From Ureaplasma miroungigenitalium (GTDB lineage Bacteria > Bacillota_I > Bacilli_A > Mycoplasmatales > Mycoplasmoidaceae), in contig NZ_JAOXHL010000001.1 of NCBI RefSeq assembly GCF_025780085.1, positions 186,001 to 250,000 of the forward strand: a stretch of 64,000 bases of DNA, given 5' to 3'. Both the position numbers and the translations under genes were made by a program. The notes below the pieces were generated by a model. It was not told the DNA's origin. It saw only the letters and a list, made by a program, of their open reading frames with translations, and did no database searches. Position 1 is the first letter of the stretch. Each line of letters opens with the position of its first letter. This document shows positions 33,532 through 42,568 of this stretch, piece by piece.

Positions 33532-34191
33532 TTATCTTTCTGTTTCTATTTTTTTATCTGACTTATTTGTCTCTTTACCCTTATCCTCTGCCTTGTACTT
33601 CTTTATTGCTCCAAGTATGGATTCTTTTTTAGGACTTTGCTCCTGGTTTCTCTCTTTTGTTTTTAAAAGTTTTGATGATAGCACTCTTATATTTGTATAT
33701 TCTTTTCCATCATCTCCAAGGCTTACCTTTGTTTGCCCAAATACTTTCATAAAATCTCCCTGTTTAAACTTTTCCATTCCTTTTGCTTTTTCTCCATAGG
33801 CTGAACAAGAGTGGTAATTCTTCCCTCCCTCCTTATCATTAGAAACCAAGGTAAAGTTAGCCACCTTGAGTTTCTCTCCTTGATTATCCTTTATCTCTAA
33901 TAGTTCTGGATCTTTGATAAGATTTCCTACAACATTGATTAGGTCATCTCTTTCTTCCTTTATGGTAGCTTCTTCTTGTAGTAAGCCTTGTTCTTTAAGA
34001 TTATCTATCGAGTAATCGAATTCTTCACTTAATAAACCTTGAGTATCATTGTCCATGAACTCCTCATATAAACTATCTAAAGCTTTTTCATCATTAATCC
34101 CTTTCTCGTAGCTAATTAACGCTTTTACGAAGTCCTGATAGTTATTATCTGCCATTTCTTCAATGTTTTTTCTCATCTCTTTGTAAGTCAT
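33532..34191 (-). CDS. SSB-like OB-fold protein of the element
   Basis: The 219-residue protein has an acidic helical N-terminus (residues 1-85) and a single-strand-binding-like OB region: NVVGNLIKDPEL (about 86), KVANFTLVSND, SCSAYGEKA, FMKVFGQTKV and NIRVLSSKLL (to about 175), then a Lys-rich tail. Such proteins sit beside the large helicase in Tn1549-like elements and probably protect single-stranded transfer DNA. AGGAGG precedes its start at 34191. Its tail peptide (SILGAIKKYK) resembles the helicase tail (SILGQIRAYQ). Confidence 0.8.
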   Translation of the reverse strand: MTYKEMRKNIEEMADNNYQDFVKALISYEKGINDEKALDSLYEEFMDNDTQGLLSEEFDYSIDNLKEQGLLQEEATIKEERDDLINVVGNLIKDPELLEIKDNQGEKLKVANFTLVSNDKEGGKNYHSCSAYGEKAKGMEKFKQGDFMKVFGQTKVSLGDDGKEYTNIRVLSSKLLKTKERNQEQSPKKESILGAIKKYKAEDKGKETNKSDKKIETER

Positions 34192-34236
34192 TTAATCATC
34201 CTCCTATAATTAATAAAAGGAGCTATTTCTAGCCCC

Positions 34237-36382
34237 TTATCTTTCCTGTGTATTTTCTTTTACTGCTTTATCTTTGTTTTCGTTACTGGTATTTTGATAG
34301 GCTCTAATTTGTCCTAAGATAGATGGCTTATCTTCTACTTGCTCCTTACTATCTAGTCTACTATGATAATTGTCCTCTACATCATAAGTCGATTCAAAGT
34401 AATCACTATCCTTAAAATCGTGGTCATATCGGTCGATAATTCCATCATTATCTAAATCTTTTTCTAATGGATCATATAGGTTACCTTCATCATCTATGGC
34501 TAAGCCAGTTGCTTGAATAAGATCCTCTGAATCCATATACACCAGATCATTAAATTCTGCTTGATGGATACTTTCTATCATTTCCTTAATGATTTCTTCT
34601 TCCGACATTCCCTCCTCTCCAAACTTTTCTGTTGATACTAAAATGTCCTCGTCTAAATATAAAGACCAGGACTTTTCTTCAAGGTTTAATTCATAAGATA
34701 TAGAGTTTCTTCCGTCAGGTGTTTCTGTATAGGCTATTCCAACATGGGCAAGGTCTGGGTAAAGCTTGTCAAAGTCTTCATAAGAATCATTGCCATCATA
34801 TTCTTCATTACAAAATTCAACAATAGCTCTTTTTAAATCTTCCATAAGAGGGGTCTTATTTTCTAGTTCCTCCACTTCACCCATATCTAATAGCTTATTT
34901 AGTTCAGCAAGTCTTAAAACTTTATCCTCTAATTCTTTTGCTTGTTCAAATGGATTATTTAGCTCCTCCCTTGCATTTACTAATTGTTCCTTGGTGGTTT
35001 CTAGCTTATTCTCTAATCTTTCTAATTTTTCATCTAGTTTACCAAGGACATTATCTAGCCTGGTAAGATTCCCGTCAGCACTCGTCCCAAGACTACCCTG
35101 ATGTTTGGCTTTACCATTTAAGGAAAAGTTATATTCATTAAGAAATGAGTTATAGGAAAGCTCTAACTTGAAATTGCGATATAAACCAACTTCTTTTTCT
35201 TCTCCCATCTTTACCGTTTTTATAGCTTCTAATAGTTTTTCTCCTGCCAGTTTTTTATCTAGGATTTTTTCTCCTGCTATTGTTATCCCATTAAAACTTT
35301 CTTCTCCACTTAATTTAGGCTCTACTATCTTTATATCCTCTTTTACTGCCTGGATCAGGTCTTCTGTAGCTTTTATCTCTCTAGGGTAGGTCTTACTTAC
35401 CCTATCTTCTAATCGGTATTTATTAGACTTATAGTTAGCTTCTAGCATTTTTAGTTTAGTTACTTGGTTGTCTAAATCCATTTTTTCCTTGATTAAAGGA
35501 TTGCCTGTTGCTAAAGCCTTAATTTCAGCATAATTAAGAGAGCTTTCATCTACATCCTCCGCAGCTCTTACTGGTGTTTTAGAAGTCATAATTTGAGAGA
35601 TAAACTTTTGCTTGTTTTCAATCGTCTGCCATAAATAGCTGTCAAATGTGTTCTCTGTAACATAACGATAAATATTTACTTTCTCATTTTCGTTACCCTG
35701 TCTTACAATTCTTCCAGCTCGTTGCTCTAAATCAGCAGGACGCCAGGGTACATCTAAATCATGCAAAGCAATCAGCTTGTTTTGAACATTCGTACCAGCT
35801 CCCATCTTTTGCGTTGAACCCAAAAGAACTCTTACCTCACCCTTTCTTACCTTAGCAAAGAGTTCTTCTTTTTGTTTGTCTGAATTAGCTTCATGAATAA
35901 AAGCTACTTCTTTTTCTGGTACACCTAGTTCCACTAGCTTTTGTCTAATATCGTCATAAATATTAAATTCCCCATCTCCCTTTGGAGTGGACATATCAGA
36001 AAATATTAGTTGAGCTGATTTGTTTTCCCTAGTCTTATCCCAAATGGAAAAGACATTTTTCACACACATTAACCTTGCTATCAGGATGATCTGGAAGTAA
36101 AGGGTTAATAAGTCTTTGATCAAGAGCGAGTTTCTTCCCATCATTGGTTATCTTTAACATATTATCTTTTTCAGGTTCTACCTCGTTATTTCTTACCTTA
36201 TCCGCTCTTTCTGCTAAAGGAGATAGGATTTCTTTTTGCTCATCTGTTGGCTCTGTTTTTAAAACCTGAAATTCTGCCTCTGGTGTAGGAAGATTTAACA
36301 TATCTGCTGTTTGAATATCAGCCACTTCACGAAACATATTCATAAGTTCTGGTAAATTGTAAAACTTAGAAAATCTGGTCTT
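34237..36382 (-). pseudogene. LtrC/SNF2-type helicase fragment, frameshifted and 5'-truncated
   Basis: Only the C-terminal part of a very large element helicase remains. The frame begins at KTRFSKFYNLPELMNMF (36382), fused into repA DNA. It runs through ADIQTADMLNLP to NPLLPDHPDSKVNVC, shifts frame in a GT repeat near 36068, and continues CVKNVFSIWDKTR. Helicase C-terminal motifs follow: VLLGSTQKMGAGTNVQ and DLEQRAGRIVRQGNE, then a coiled coil. Full relatives are about 2000 residues or more. The motor N-terminal half and any methylase domain are gone, so it is inactive as a helicase. Confidence 0.88.
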
Positions 36383-37019
36383 TATAGCTTCTACCAGTAC
36401 TTTTCATATAGGCTGATAATCGTTCAATATAGTTGTCTAGCTGATAGGGGATTTCTTCTCTTAATGCCTGAATCTCATTATCTCTTAAATAAACATTTTG
36501 AAATCTACCTAAAGCCTGGGTCTCCCACCTCTTATTCTTATTACTAGTATCAGTCTTATTATAATTAGTATTACTTCCTTGTAGTTTTTTCACTTCTTGA
36601 AGTGAACTTTCTTCACTTCTGAAATGTAAATTCTTCACTTCTGAAGTGTAATTTTTACACTCGCCATTTATTGCCGTCATAAAATCTTTCACATAGATTA
36701 AATTAGGCTTGCCTAGTCCTTGTCTTTTTCGTTCGATTAAACCTATCTTTTCTAACTCATCTAATACCTTAACTGAGGTCTTATTGGACTTGTTTAACAC
36801 TTCCATTACTTGGTCAATGGTAAAGATGATATAGACTCTCTTTTCATCGTCTAGCCAGTTGTTTTTTGCAGATAAACTGGTTCGTTCTAATAAACAGGAA
36901 TAAAGTATTTTGGAATCAGATGACAGGTTCTTAAAGATGTCTCCACTAATTAAAATCTTAGGTAACATATAAAAGCTATATCGATCTCCATCTCGATTAT
37001 AAAAGTAATCAAATTCCAT
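36366..37019 (-). CDS. repA: Replication initiator RepA, C-terminally truncated
   Basis: The 217-residue protein begins MEFDYFYNRDGDRYSFYMLP, the RepA N-terminal winged-helix domain of Tn1549-like elements (MLPKILI...SSDSKILYSCLLER). A Ser/Asn-rich linker follows, then the conserved tail start YIERLSAYMKSTGRSYKDQ. The next codons (IF, stop) come from the helicase gene, so the end was removed by the internal deletion. AAAGGAGG precedes ATG 37019. The DNA-binding domain is whole; whether the protein works is unknown. Confidence 0.85.
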   Translation of the reverse strand: MEFDYFYNRDGDRYSFYMLPKILISGDIFKNLSSDSKILYSCLLERTSLSAKNNWLDDEKRVYIIFTIDQVMEVLNKSNKTSVKVLDELEKIGLIERKRQGLGKPNLIYVKDFMTAINGECKNYTSEVKNLHFRSEESSLQEVKKLQGSNTNYNKTDTSNKNKRWETQALGRFQNVYLRDNEIQALREEIPYQLDNYIERLSAYMKSTGRSYKDQIF

Positions 37020-37118
37020 CAAGCACCTCCTTTCTTGCATAAAAAAAGACGATAGAGTTTTTATTTTCTATCGTCTAATATGATGTTTATTAAATTTTAT
37101 TGGTTTTGTACATTAGAA

Positions 37119-37634
37119 TTATTTAACATTTAATTGAACTTGAGTATTTGCAAATAGATCACCTAAGTGTCTCTTATCTTGTCTCAAAATAGCCATTAAC
37201 AACAATAGTAGCCCACATGTCATACTTACAATAGACAGCATAATTGATAAAGTATCAAAGTTTGTATATATGCCATGAATTGTAGAAATATGTCCTAACT
37301 GCCAGGGGAAAAATTTTATGGCATTTCTTATTAGGCTAGCTTTAATAGATTTTTCCTTATAAACAAGGGTTAAACCAGCCTTTCTTTTTCCGTGACTTCC
37401 ATCTTTTGAAAAATCTAAATAAGAAAAAATCAAAATGATAGGCAGGACTGATGTTACTGTGGCAATTAACTGGGCCTGTAATTCGTTCATTTCAGGTATC
37501 CCTTTGAAAAAAAACATATAGACTGACATGGTTATCCCAAATAAAAACACCAGATACAAAAGAATAACCAGATAATCAAAAAACAACTCTTTGATTCTGT
37601 TTTTTATCGGGATTGGATTGTTTTTATTGATCAT
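37119..37634 (-). CDS. RDD family membrane protein
   Basis: The 171-residue protein has the RDD pattern: an N-terminal Arg (KNRIKELFFDYLVILLYLV) with Asp in the first helix, a second helix pair around residues 58-76, GSHGKRKAGLTLVY near residue 90 (family G..GK...GL) and DKRHLGDLFANT close to the C-terminus. Four hydrophobic segments are visible. RDD proteins are implicated in ion exchange or stress but the role here is unknown. Transcribed with the element block on the minus strand. Confidence 0.75.
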   Translation of the reverse strand: MINKNNPIPIKNRIKELFFDYLVILLYLVFLFGITMSVYMFFFKGIPEMNELQAQLIATVTSVLPIILIFSYLDFSKDGSHGKRKAGLTLVYKEKSIKASLIRNAIKFFPWQLGHISTIHGIYTNFDTLSIMLSIVSMTCGLLLLLMAILRQDKRHLGDLFANTQVQLNVK

Positions 37635-37689
37635 AATTTTTTATCCTCTCATATCTCCATAAAGTCAAACTCATTACCTCATTAACCTT

Positions 37690-37980
37690 TTATATTGCCT
37701 TTATACCCTCTTTTAATATCACTATTGGCACTATGACCAAGGCTCCAATTAATGGTAGCCCGTAAGGACTAAACAGGTAGGTTAAAAAGATTCCTTGTAT
37801 TCCCGTTCTTGTATCTCCTTGTATGAATGCCCCTACCGTTCCTACTAGAACAAGTAGCATTACAAGATACAAAACTCCTGTACCAATTTCTAGAAGCATG
37901 GTTAAAAACAATTCGAGTAATGTCAAAATGATTTGAACAGGAAGTAGAATAATCCTGAATAATATTCTTATTATTTTCAT
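37690..37980 (-). CDS. Small hydrophobic protein, CD1845-like
   Basis: The 96-residue protein is almost entirely hydrophobic: KIIRILFRIILLPVQIILTL, then a glycine-bearing helix pair (VLYLVMLLVLVGTVGAFIQG) and SPYGLPLIGALVIVPIVI. Size and pattern resemble the CD1845-type membrane protein found near repA in Tn1549-like elements. Function unknown. It is the last whole gene before the right repeat. Confidence 0.65.
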   Translation of the reverse strand: MKIIRILFRIILLPVQIILTLLELFLTMLLEIGTGVLYLVMLLVLVGTVGAFIQGDTRTGIQGIFLTYLFSPYGLPLIGALVIVPIVILKEGIKAI

Positions 37981-38080
37981 CTCAACACCTCATTTCAAAT
38001 TTATACTTTTTTCTATATCCTCTCACACTATCCTCCAACACTGATGTGTTCCTTAGAAAAATCTTTCTAAAAAAATTGCT

Positions 38081-38920
38081 CTAAGCAACACACCAATGTT
38101 TTTTTATTTTTGATAGAGCCTTTGAAACCCTTATATCATCGCATCTATTTGCCGTTGTCATAATTATGACATGAAACCCAGACGTGGGATCATAAACCGA
38201 AATGTTTTCACGATTTTTAAAATGGCGCGCAACAATTTCTGACATTAATTGTGAAACTTCATGGGGTGTATAATATTCTCCACCTTTTTTACCGGCCTCA
38301 CCAGCAAATTGTTCAACCATGTATTGATAAACAAAACCCAAGACATCAAAATCTTGTTTACCCGTCGGAATATCTTTAATGACATTTAAAATTTTCTTTA
38401 AATTTTCACTTTGGGTTCTAGGGTTTTGTCCCAGTTTACCTAGTTCAGATTCATAAACATTAAAAATACCATCGAATAAGATACGAATATTTTCCTGTGT
38501 TGATAAATGAGTGTTAAAAGATTTGATGGAATCACTAATTAGTTCAACGCCAAATTTTGTTTCTTGGTTAATTCAATTTTCAAACAAATATTTTGGTTGA
38601 ATATAAAAACCTAAACTGCTTTGCGAACCTTCAATCAATTGATCTATAGAGTCTTGGCTAATGTTTAGTTCATCAATAAGTTCAGTCTCAGGATTAATAT
38701 ATGCAGAGTCAATTAACTGAATTTGTTCAAAAGTTAATGGTTCAGTCATTCAGTGCATTTCTTTCTTAAAATATTCCACTTGTTTTTGTGATAAAAATTT
38801 GTAGAAAAGCATTGCTAGTAAAAAGTTTTTGTGATCATTTTGTTCCAATGAACCTCGCATATTAACTGCGGAATTTCACAATTGTCTAGCTAACTCTTCT
38901 TTGTTTATTTTATTATTCAT
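38081..38920 (-). pseudogene. Truncated hsdM copy fused to element sequence
   Basis: This is the duplicated hsdM 5' region: start at 38920 and about 248 codons identical to the full gene, ending at YDPTSG. The frame then enters element DNA and adds about 31 foreign codons (FHVIIMTTANRCDDIRVSKA... to KHWCVA) before TAG. The product, 279 residues, keeps the HsdM N-terminal helical domain but lacks most of the SAM site and NPPY. The foreign tail looks like the end of an element gene cut at this junction. Confidence 0.88.
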
Positions 38921-39052
38921 AATATCCCTTTATTGTATCTAGTAAAATATATATCCTATTTATTTTACTAGATACAAGTATGTTTTTAATCTTTTGAAGG
39001 TATTTCTGTTTTTTTAAAAACCAAATATGAAAAAATATATTAATTAACAAGC
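38178..39052. repeat. 875-bp direct repeat, right copy
   Basis: Same orientation and sequence as 28242-29116, including hsdM leader and the 16-bp inverted repeat (38934-38976). To its right lies DNA (39053 on) that was probably the original upstream flank of hsdM. Confidence 0.93.
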
Positions 39053-39103
39053 GCAAAAAACAATCCGCAAACATTTTTATATGTTAATGTACCTGAATTA
39101 TGA

Positions 39104-39113
39104 TTTTTTTTTT
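39104..39113 (+). repeat. T10 tract upstream of a BspA-like lipoprotein gene
   Basis: Ten consecutive T lie 56 bases before the lipoprotein ATG and just upstream of AGTATTCAATAAAAT, a possible -10 region. Mycoplasma surface lipoprotein genes often carry slipping homopolymers in promoter spacers. Confidence 0.6.
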
Positions 39114-39168
39114 AGTATTCAATAAAATTTTAAAAAAGCATTATTAACTGATGTTTTTGAGGTTTAAT

Positions 39169-41445
39169 ATGAAAAAAAATAAAAATTTAATGTTAATTAG
39201 TATATTGGGATCATTATTAGCTATTGGTTCTGTCGTTAGTATTGCAACATGTTGCAAAAATAATAATGTATCAAGTAAGAACAACAATGATAAAGAGAAT
39301 AAGGATCAAGTAGTAATACCAAATAAGCAGGCAATACAAAAAGAGCTTAAAGACTTAATAGATCATAAAGAATCAGTTTTATCTGCATATAACTCGGTTG
39401 AATTTTCTATAATAAAAGAAGAATTAGAAAATACATATCAAGCAGCTGAAAGTGTGTTGAATAATCAAGCGAGTACATATAACGATTTGATGAATGCTAA
39501 AAATATGCTCACAAAGGCCATCCTAGATGCCAAAAATAAAGAGCCTACTAAGCTGCTTCAAATAACTTTAACTGATGCAAAAGAATTTTTTAAAGTCCAA
39601 AATAACAAGATTGTTGGCTTTAAAAATGTCAGTGACCGCTTTATAGTGCAAAAAATTGTTTTAGAAGATCCAAAATATAAGGTGGTTGGTAGTGAATTGT
39701 TTAAAGATTGTAAAAATTTAGAAGAAGTGAGTTTACCGCATGCCACTATTATTGAGGCGGGCGCTTTTAGCAAATGTAATCGATTTAAAAAAATATCAAT
39801 CCCAAATGTAGCGGTGATCGAACAAAAAGCTTTTTTTGATTGTAAATCATTAAAAGATGTAACTATTGGTGATCAGGTTTCACAAATCGGAGCATTTGCT
39901 TTCGCGAATACAGTTTTTTTACAGAATTTAATTCAACAAGATACAATTAATCATTTTGCAATTATTAATAATATCCTCGTTGATGCTTCAAGCGCCAATG
40001 GAGCAATAAATCTTCCAGAACACATTACAAAAATTAGTAATGGTGCTTTTAGCGATAACACCTCACTTACTAATATCCAAGGTAAAAATATTGAAGAAGT
40101 CGGCGATGATGCATTTAGCAATTGTATTAATTTAACAAACGTTAATTTTCCGAACATGAAAATTGTGGGAGAACGTTCATTTGAAAAATGTCATTTATTA
40201 TCGAGCATAACTTTAGAAGGTGTAGTTGAAATTAAAGCAGAAGCGTTCAAAAACTGTAAAAATATCAAAAAAATTACTATGCCAAAACTCCAAAAAATCA
40301 GGGAACTAGCTTTTAACGCTTGCGATACATTAGATACCGTAAATATGCCTATACTTACAGATATTTCTTCACAAGTTTTTAAAGATTGTGTGGTATTAAA
40401 AGATGTCCAAGCTCCGAATTTAAAATCTTTTGAGTTTCAAGTATTTGATAATACATTATTTTTAAAATCTATTACTAATGAACAAAAAATAGCAATTTTC
40501 AACAATGTTGTTGTTGATGGTTCACAAGCAGAAGGTAAAATAACTTTACCTGCAGAGGTGACTGATATTTGTAGTTATGCCTTTGCTGATAATCTAAAAA
40601 TAACCGAAGTTGTTGGATTAGGAATTATTAGCATCAAAAGCAATGCTTTTAAAGGAGCTAAACAACTAACTAATGTTTCGTTTAACAAAGTTCAGAAAAT
40701 ATATCAAAATGTTTTCAGGGATTGTATTAATTTAAAAACTATTAATTTTCCTCAAGCAAATAAAATAGGTTTTTTCGCATTCGCCAATTGTACAAATCTA
40801 ACATCAATTAATTTACCACATAAAAGATTACGTTCAATATCTCCTGGTCTTTGTGAGAATTGTACAAATCTAGTAACTGTGCAAATACCAAACGCTAAGC
40901 AGGTTGGTGATGGCGCTTTTGCTAATTGTACCAATTTAATTAATATTAGCTTACCCAATGTAACAAGCATCTCTAAGCGTGCTTTTGCCAATTGTATAAA
41001 TTTAGAAGAGTTAAATAGCCCTAAAGCAAAGACTTTTGCTCCCGATTCATTTGCTAATTGCCCTAAATTAAATGAACTATTGCATATAAGCAATTTAGTT
41101 ATATACAAAAATTATTTATTAGATGGTTCCAAAGCCACAGGTGATGTTATTATTCCTGATAATGTAACAGTTATTGTTAACAATGCGTTTAATTATAAAA
41201 AAGAACATTCTGATGAAATCATAGGTTCTCAAGTTACTAGTATTGTAGGGAAAAATGTCCAAAACATCGGAGATAATTCATTCGAAAAAAATCTTGAATT
41301 AACTAGTGTTGATTTCCCTGCGGTTCAAACAATCGGAGCAGAAGCATTTAAGGATTGCACGAAATTAGTCAATATCTCTATCCCGACTGAAAATGTCGAG
41401 ATTGACGAATCTAGTTTTCTAAATACAGCTTATAAGCAAAAGTAG
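39169..41445 (+). CDS. BspA-like leucine-rich-repeat lipoprotein
   Basis: The 758-residue surface protein has a lipoprotein signal (MKKNKNLMLISILGSLLAIG, then VVSIATC|C; lipobox Cys near residue 28). A FIVAR-like helical segment follows (about 50-120), then about 25 repeats of the LRR_5/Treponema type, such as GDGAFANCTNLINISLPNVT. Three higher-order blocks begin with a variant of IFNNVVVDGSQAEGKITLP. TTGAGG lies 6 bases before ATG 39169, favouring it over 39151. BspA-type proteins bind host matrix and other microbes. Adhesion is inferred. Confidence 0.9.
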   Translation: MKKNKNLMLISILGSLLAIGSVVSIATCCKNNNVSSKNNNDKENKDQVVIPNKQAIQKELKDLIDHKESVLSAYNSVEFSIIKEELENTYQAAESVLNNQASTYNDLMNAKNMLTKAILDAKNKEPTKLLQITLTDAKEFFKVQNNKIVGFKNVSDRFIVQKIVLEDPKYKVVGSELFKDCKNLEEVSLPHATIIEAGAFSKCNRFKKISIPNVAVIEQKAFFDCKSLKDVTIGDQVSQIGAFAFANTVFLQNLIQQDTINHFAIINNILVDASSANGAINLPEHITKISNGAFSDNTSLTNIQGKNIEEVGDDAFSNCINLTNVNFPNMKIVGERSFEKCHLLSSITLEGVVEIKAEAFKNCKNIKKITMPKLQKIRELAFNACDTLDTVNMPILTDISSQVFKDCVVLKDVQAPNLKSFEFQVFDNTLFLKSITNEQKIAIFNNVVVDGSQAEGKITLPAEVTDICSYAFADNLKITEVVGLGIISIKSNAFKGAKQLTNVSFNKVQKIYQNVFRDCINLKTINFPQANKIGFFAFANCTNLTSINLPHKRLRSISPGLCENCTNLVTVQIPNAKQVGDGAFANCTNLINISLPNVTSISKRAFANCINLEELNSPKAKTFAPDSFANCPKLNELLHISNLVIYKNYLLDGSKATGDVIIPDNVTVIVNNAFNYKKEHSDEIIGSQVTSIVGKNVQNIGDNSFEKNLELTSVDFPAVQTIGAEAFKDCTKLVNISIPTENVEIDESSFLNTAYKQK

Positions 41446-41461
41446 CACATTATATTATTTT

Positions 41462-41494
41462 AAAAAAACGCAAAGGTTTCTCTGCGTTTTTTTA
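41462..41494 (+). terminator. Terminator after the BspA-like gene
   Basis: AAAACGCA (41465-41472) / TGCGTTTT with a 10-base loop is followed by T3, giving a T7 run in total; A7 on the left allows bidirectional use. Confidence 0.8.
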
Positions 41495-41512
41495 ATTCTA
41501 ATAAGTTAGATT

Positions 41513-41530
41513 TATATATATATATATATA
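41513..41530. repeat. (TA)9 microsatellite
   Basis: Nine TA units lie between two convergent lipoprotein genes, 16 bases past the stop of the minus-strand gene. Slippage here would not alter a coding frame. Confidence 0.8.
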
Positions 41531-41545
41531 AAAAAAACCAATTAC

Positions 41546-42568
41546 TTATTCAACTGTTTCTATAATAATTTCAATAGGTGTTTTGAATTGAATGGTTCAT
41601 TGATTACCAATATTTATACCATGCATATGTTCAAAAGATATAGCTGTCAGCAAAATGCTGCTTTTGTTTTGCACGTAATCAACAGGTAATTCAAAGTCCA
41701 TAATATAGGGTGGATATAATCTATCAATTGATCGTTCTAATTTATCTTCTGTTCTTTTTTCATCTTTATAAATTGAAACAATGTCACTGCTTGTTCCAAT
41801 CCCATCAAAACGCAACATAATACTATCAAAACCCGTTTGACGAATTCCGTCCAATTCCGTTGTTCTTATTAATGTATTAGGCATGATCGCTTTTTTCATG
41901 CCCGTTTGGGCGTCTTTTTTGATAATAATTCTCAGGTTTTTATCTTTGGCTTCTACGATTTTAAAACCTTCATCAATTTGATTCTCTACGCGTTCTAACT
42001 CTAATTTCAAATATGAATGTGAATGGGTGTGTGGAAGAGCTTCATTTCAATTTATTTTAGCAGTTCAGTTATATATCATTAAACCGTCGTAATTCTCATT
42101 CGGCCCAAGAATTTGACCAATTAAAAATTGGTTTGGATAAGCTAGCTTTGAAGCTAATCATTTTTTCCCGTTGTTAGTAAACCGAATGTCATCTTCTGTT
42201 TTATTAACTAACTCGCCTTCTGGCGGTTGATCTTGTGGGACGTGTGCCAGATTATCGGGTTCTTGTGATTTTTGGGCTTTATCGTATAATTTGATCATCT
42301 CGTCAATAAAATATTTGCGTTCCAAATCTGTTTTAGCCTCATCAAAGTTGTTTTTAATTTTCTTCGCTTCTGCATAATATTTATTTGCAATCATGCTTTT
42401 GTGCTTATCAGATGTTTGTTTATATCACTGTTCCATCGCAACGAATAACTTTTCCATATCCTTAATCAAATGGCTGTTATTAGCGCACGATGCGATGCAT
42501 AGTGTAGCGGTTGATAAAAACAAACAAGAAATAACAGAACCAAGTATTATTTTTTTCTTCATTTTCAT
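41546..42568 (-). CDS. Hypothetical lipoprotein
   Basis: The 340-residue protein has a lipoprotein signal: MKMKKKIILGSVISCLFLST, then ATLCIASC with the lipobox Cys near residue 29. The mature part starts with a helical, charged region (about 35-100) and ends with a beta-rich domain containing NRI-like strands (RIIIKKDAQTG, DSIMLRFDGIGTSSDIVSIY). Four TGA codons are Trp. No family recognised. It lies between the two BspA-like genes on the opposite strand to the first, inside the surface-protein part of the island. Start could also be 42562. Confidence 0.8.

Larger units (their letters stand above)
29117..38177. mobile_element. Decayed Tn1549-like integrative/mobilizable element
   Basis: A 9,061-bp segment lies exactly between the two 875-bp repeats. 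Its genes are foreign: Trp is always TGG, ribosome sites are strong (GAAAGGAG), and the gene content (MobC, MOBP relaxase, SSB-like, LtrC-type helicase, RepA, RDD and small membrane proteins) is that of Firmicute Tn1549-type elements. It carries a type II restriction-modification pair as cargo. No integrase, coupling protein or type IV secretion genes remain, and an internal deletion joins repA to the helicase. Ends show no clear terminal repeats. Probably immobile alone, but with oriT and relaxase it might be mobilizable. Confidence 0.85.

Noticed and set aside
34790-35101. Plus-strand Ser/Phe-rich frame inside the helicase fragment
   Set aside because: It is the mirror of an acidic coiled-coil coding region and lacks a ribosome site.
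40752-41108. Antisense reading frames within the BspA-like genes as real genes
   Set aside because: They have no ribosome sites or starts in context and follow from the palindromic repeat structure of the LRR DNA.
41513-41530. (TA)9 as a phase-variation switch
   Set aside because: It lies past the stop codons of both neighbouring convergent genes and away from any promoter.
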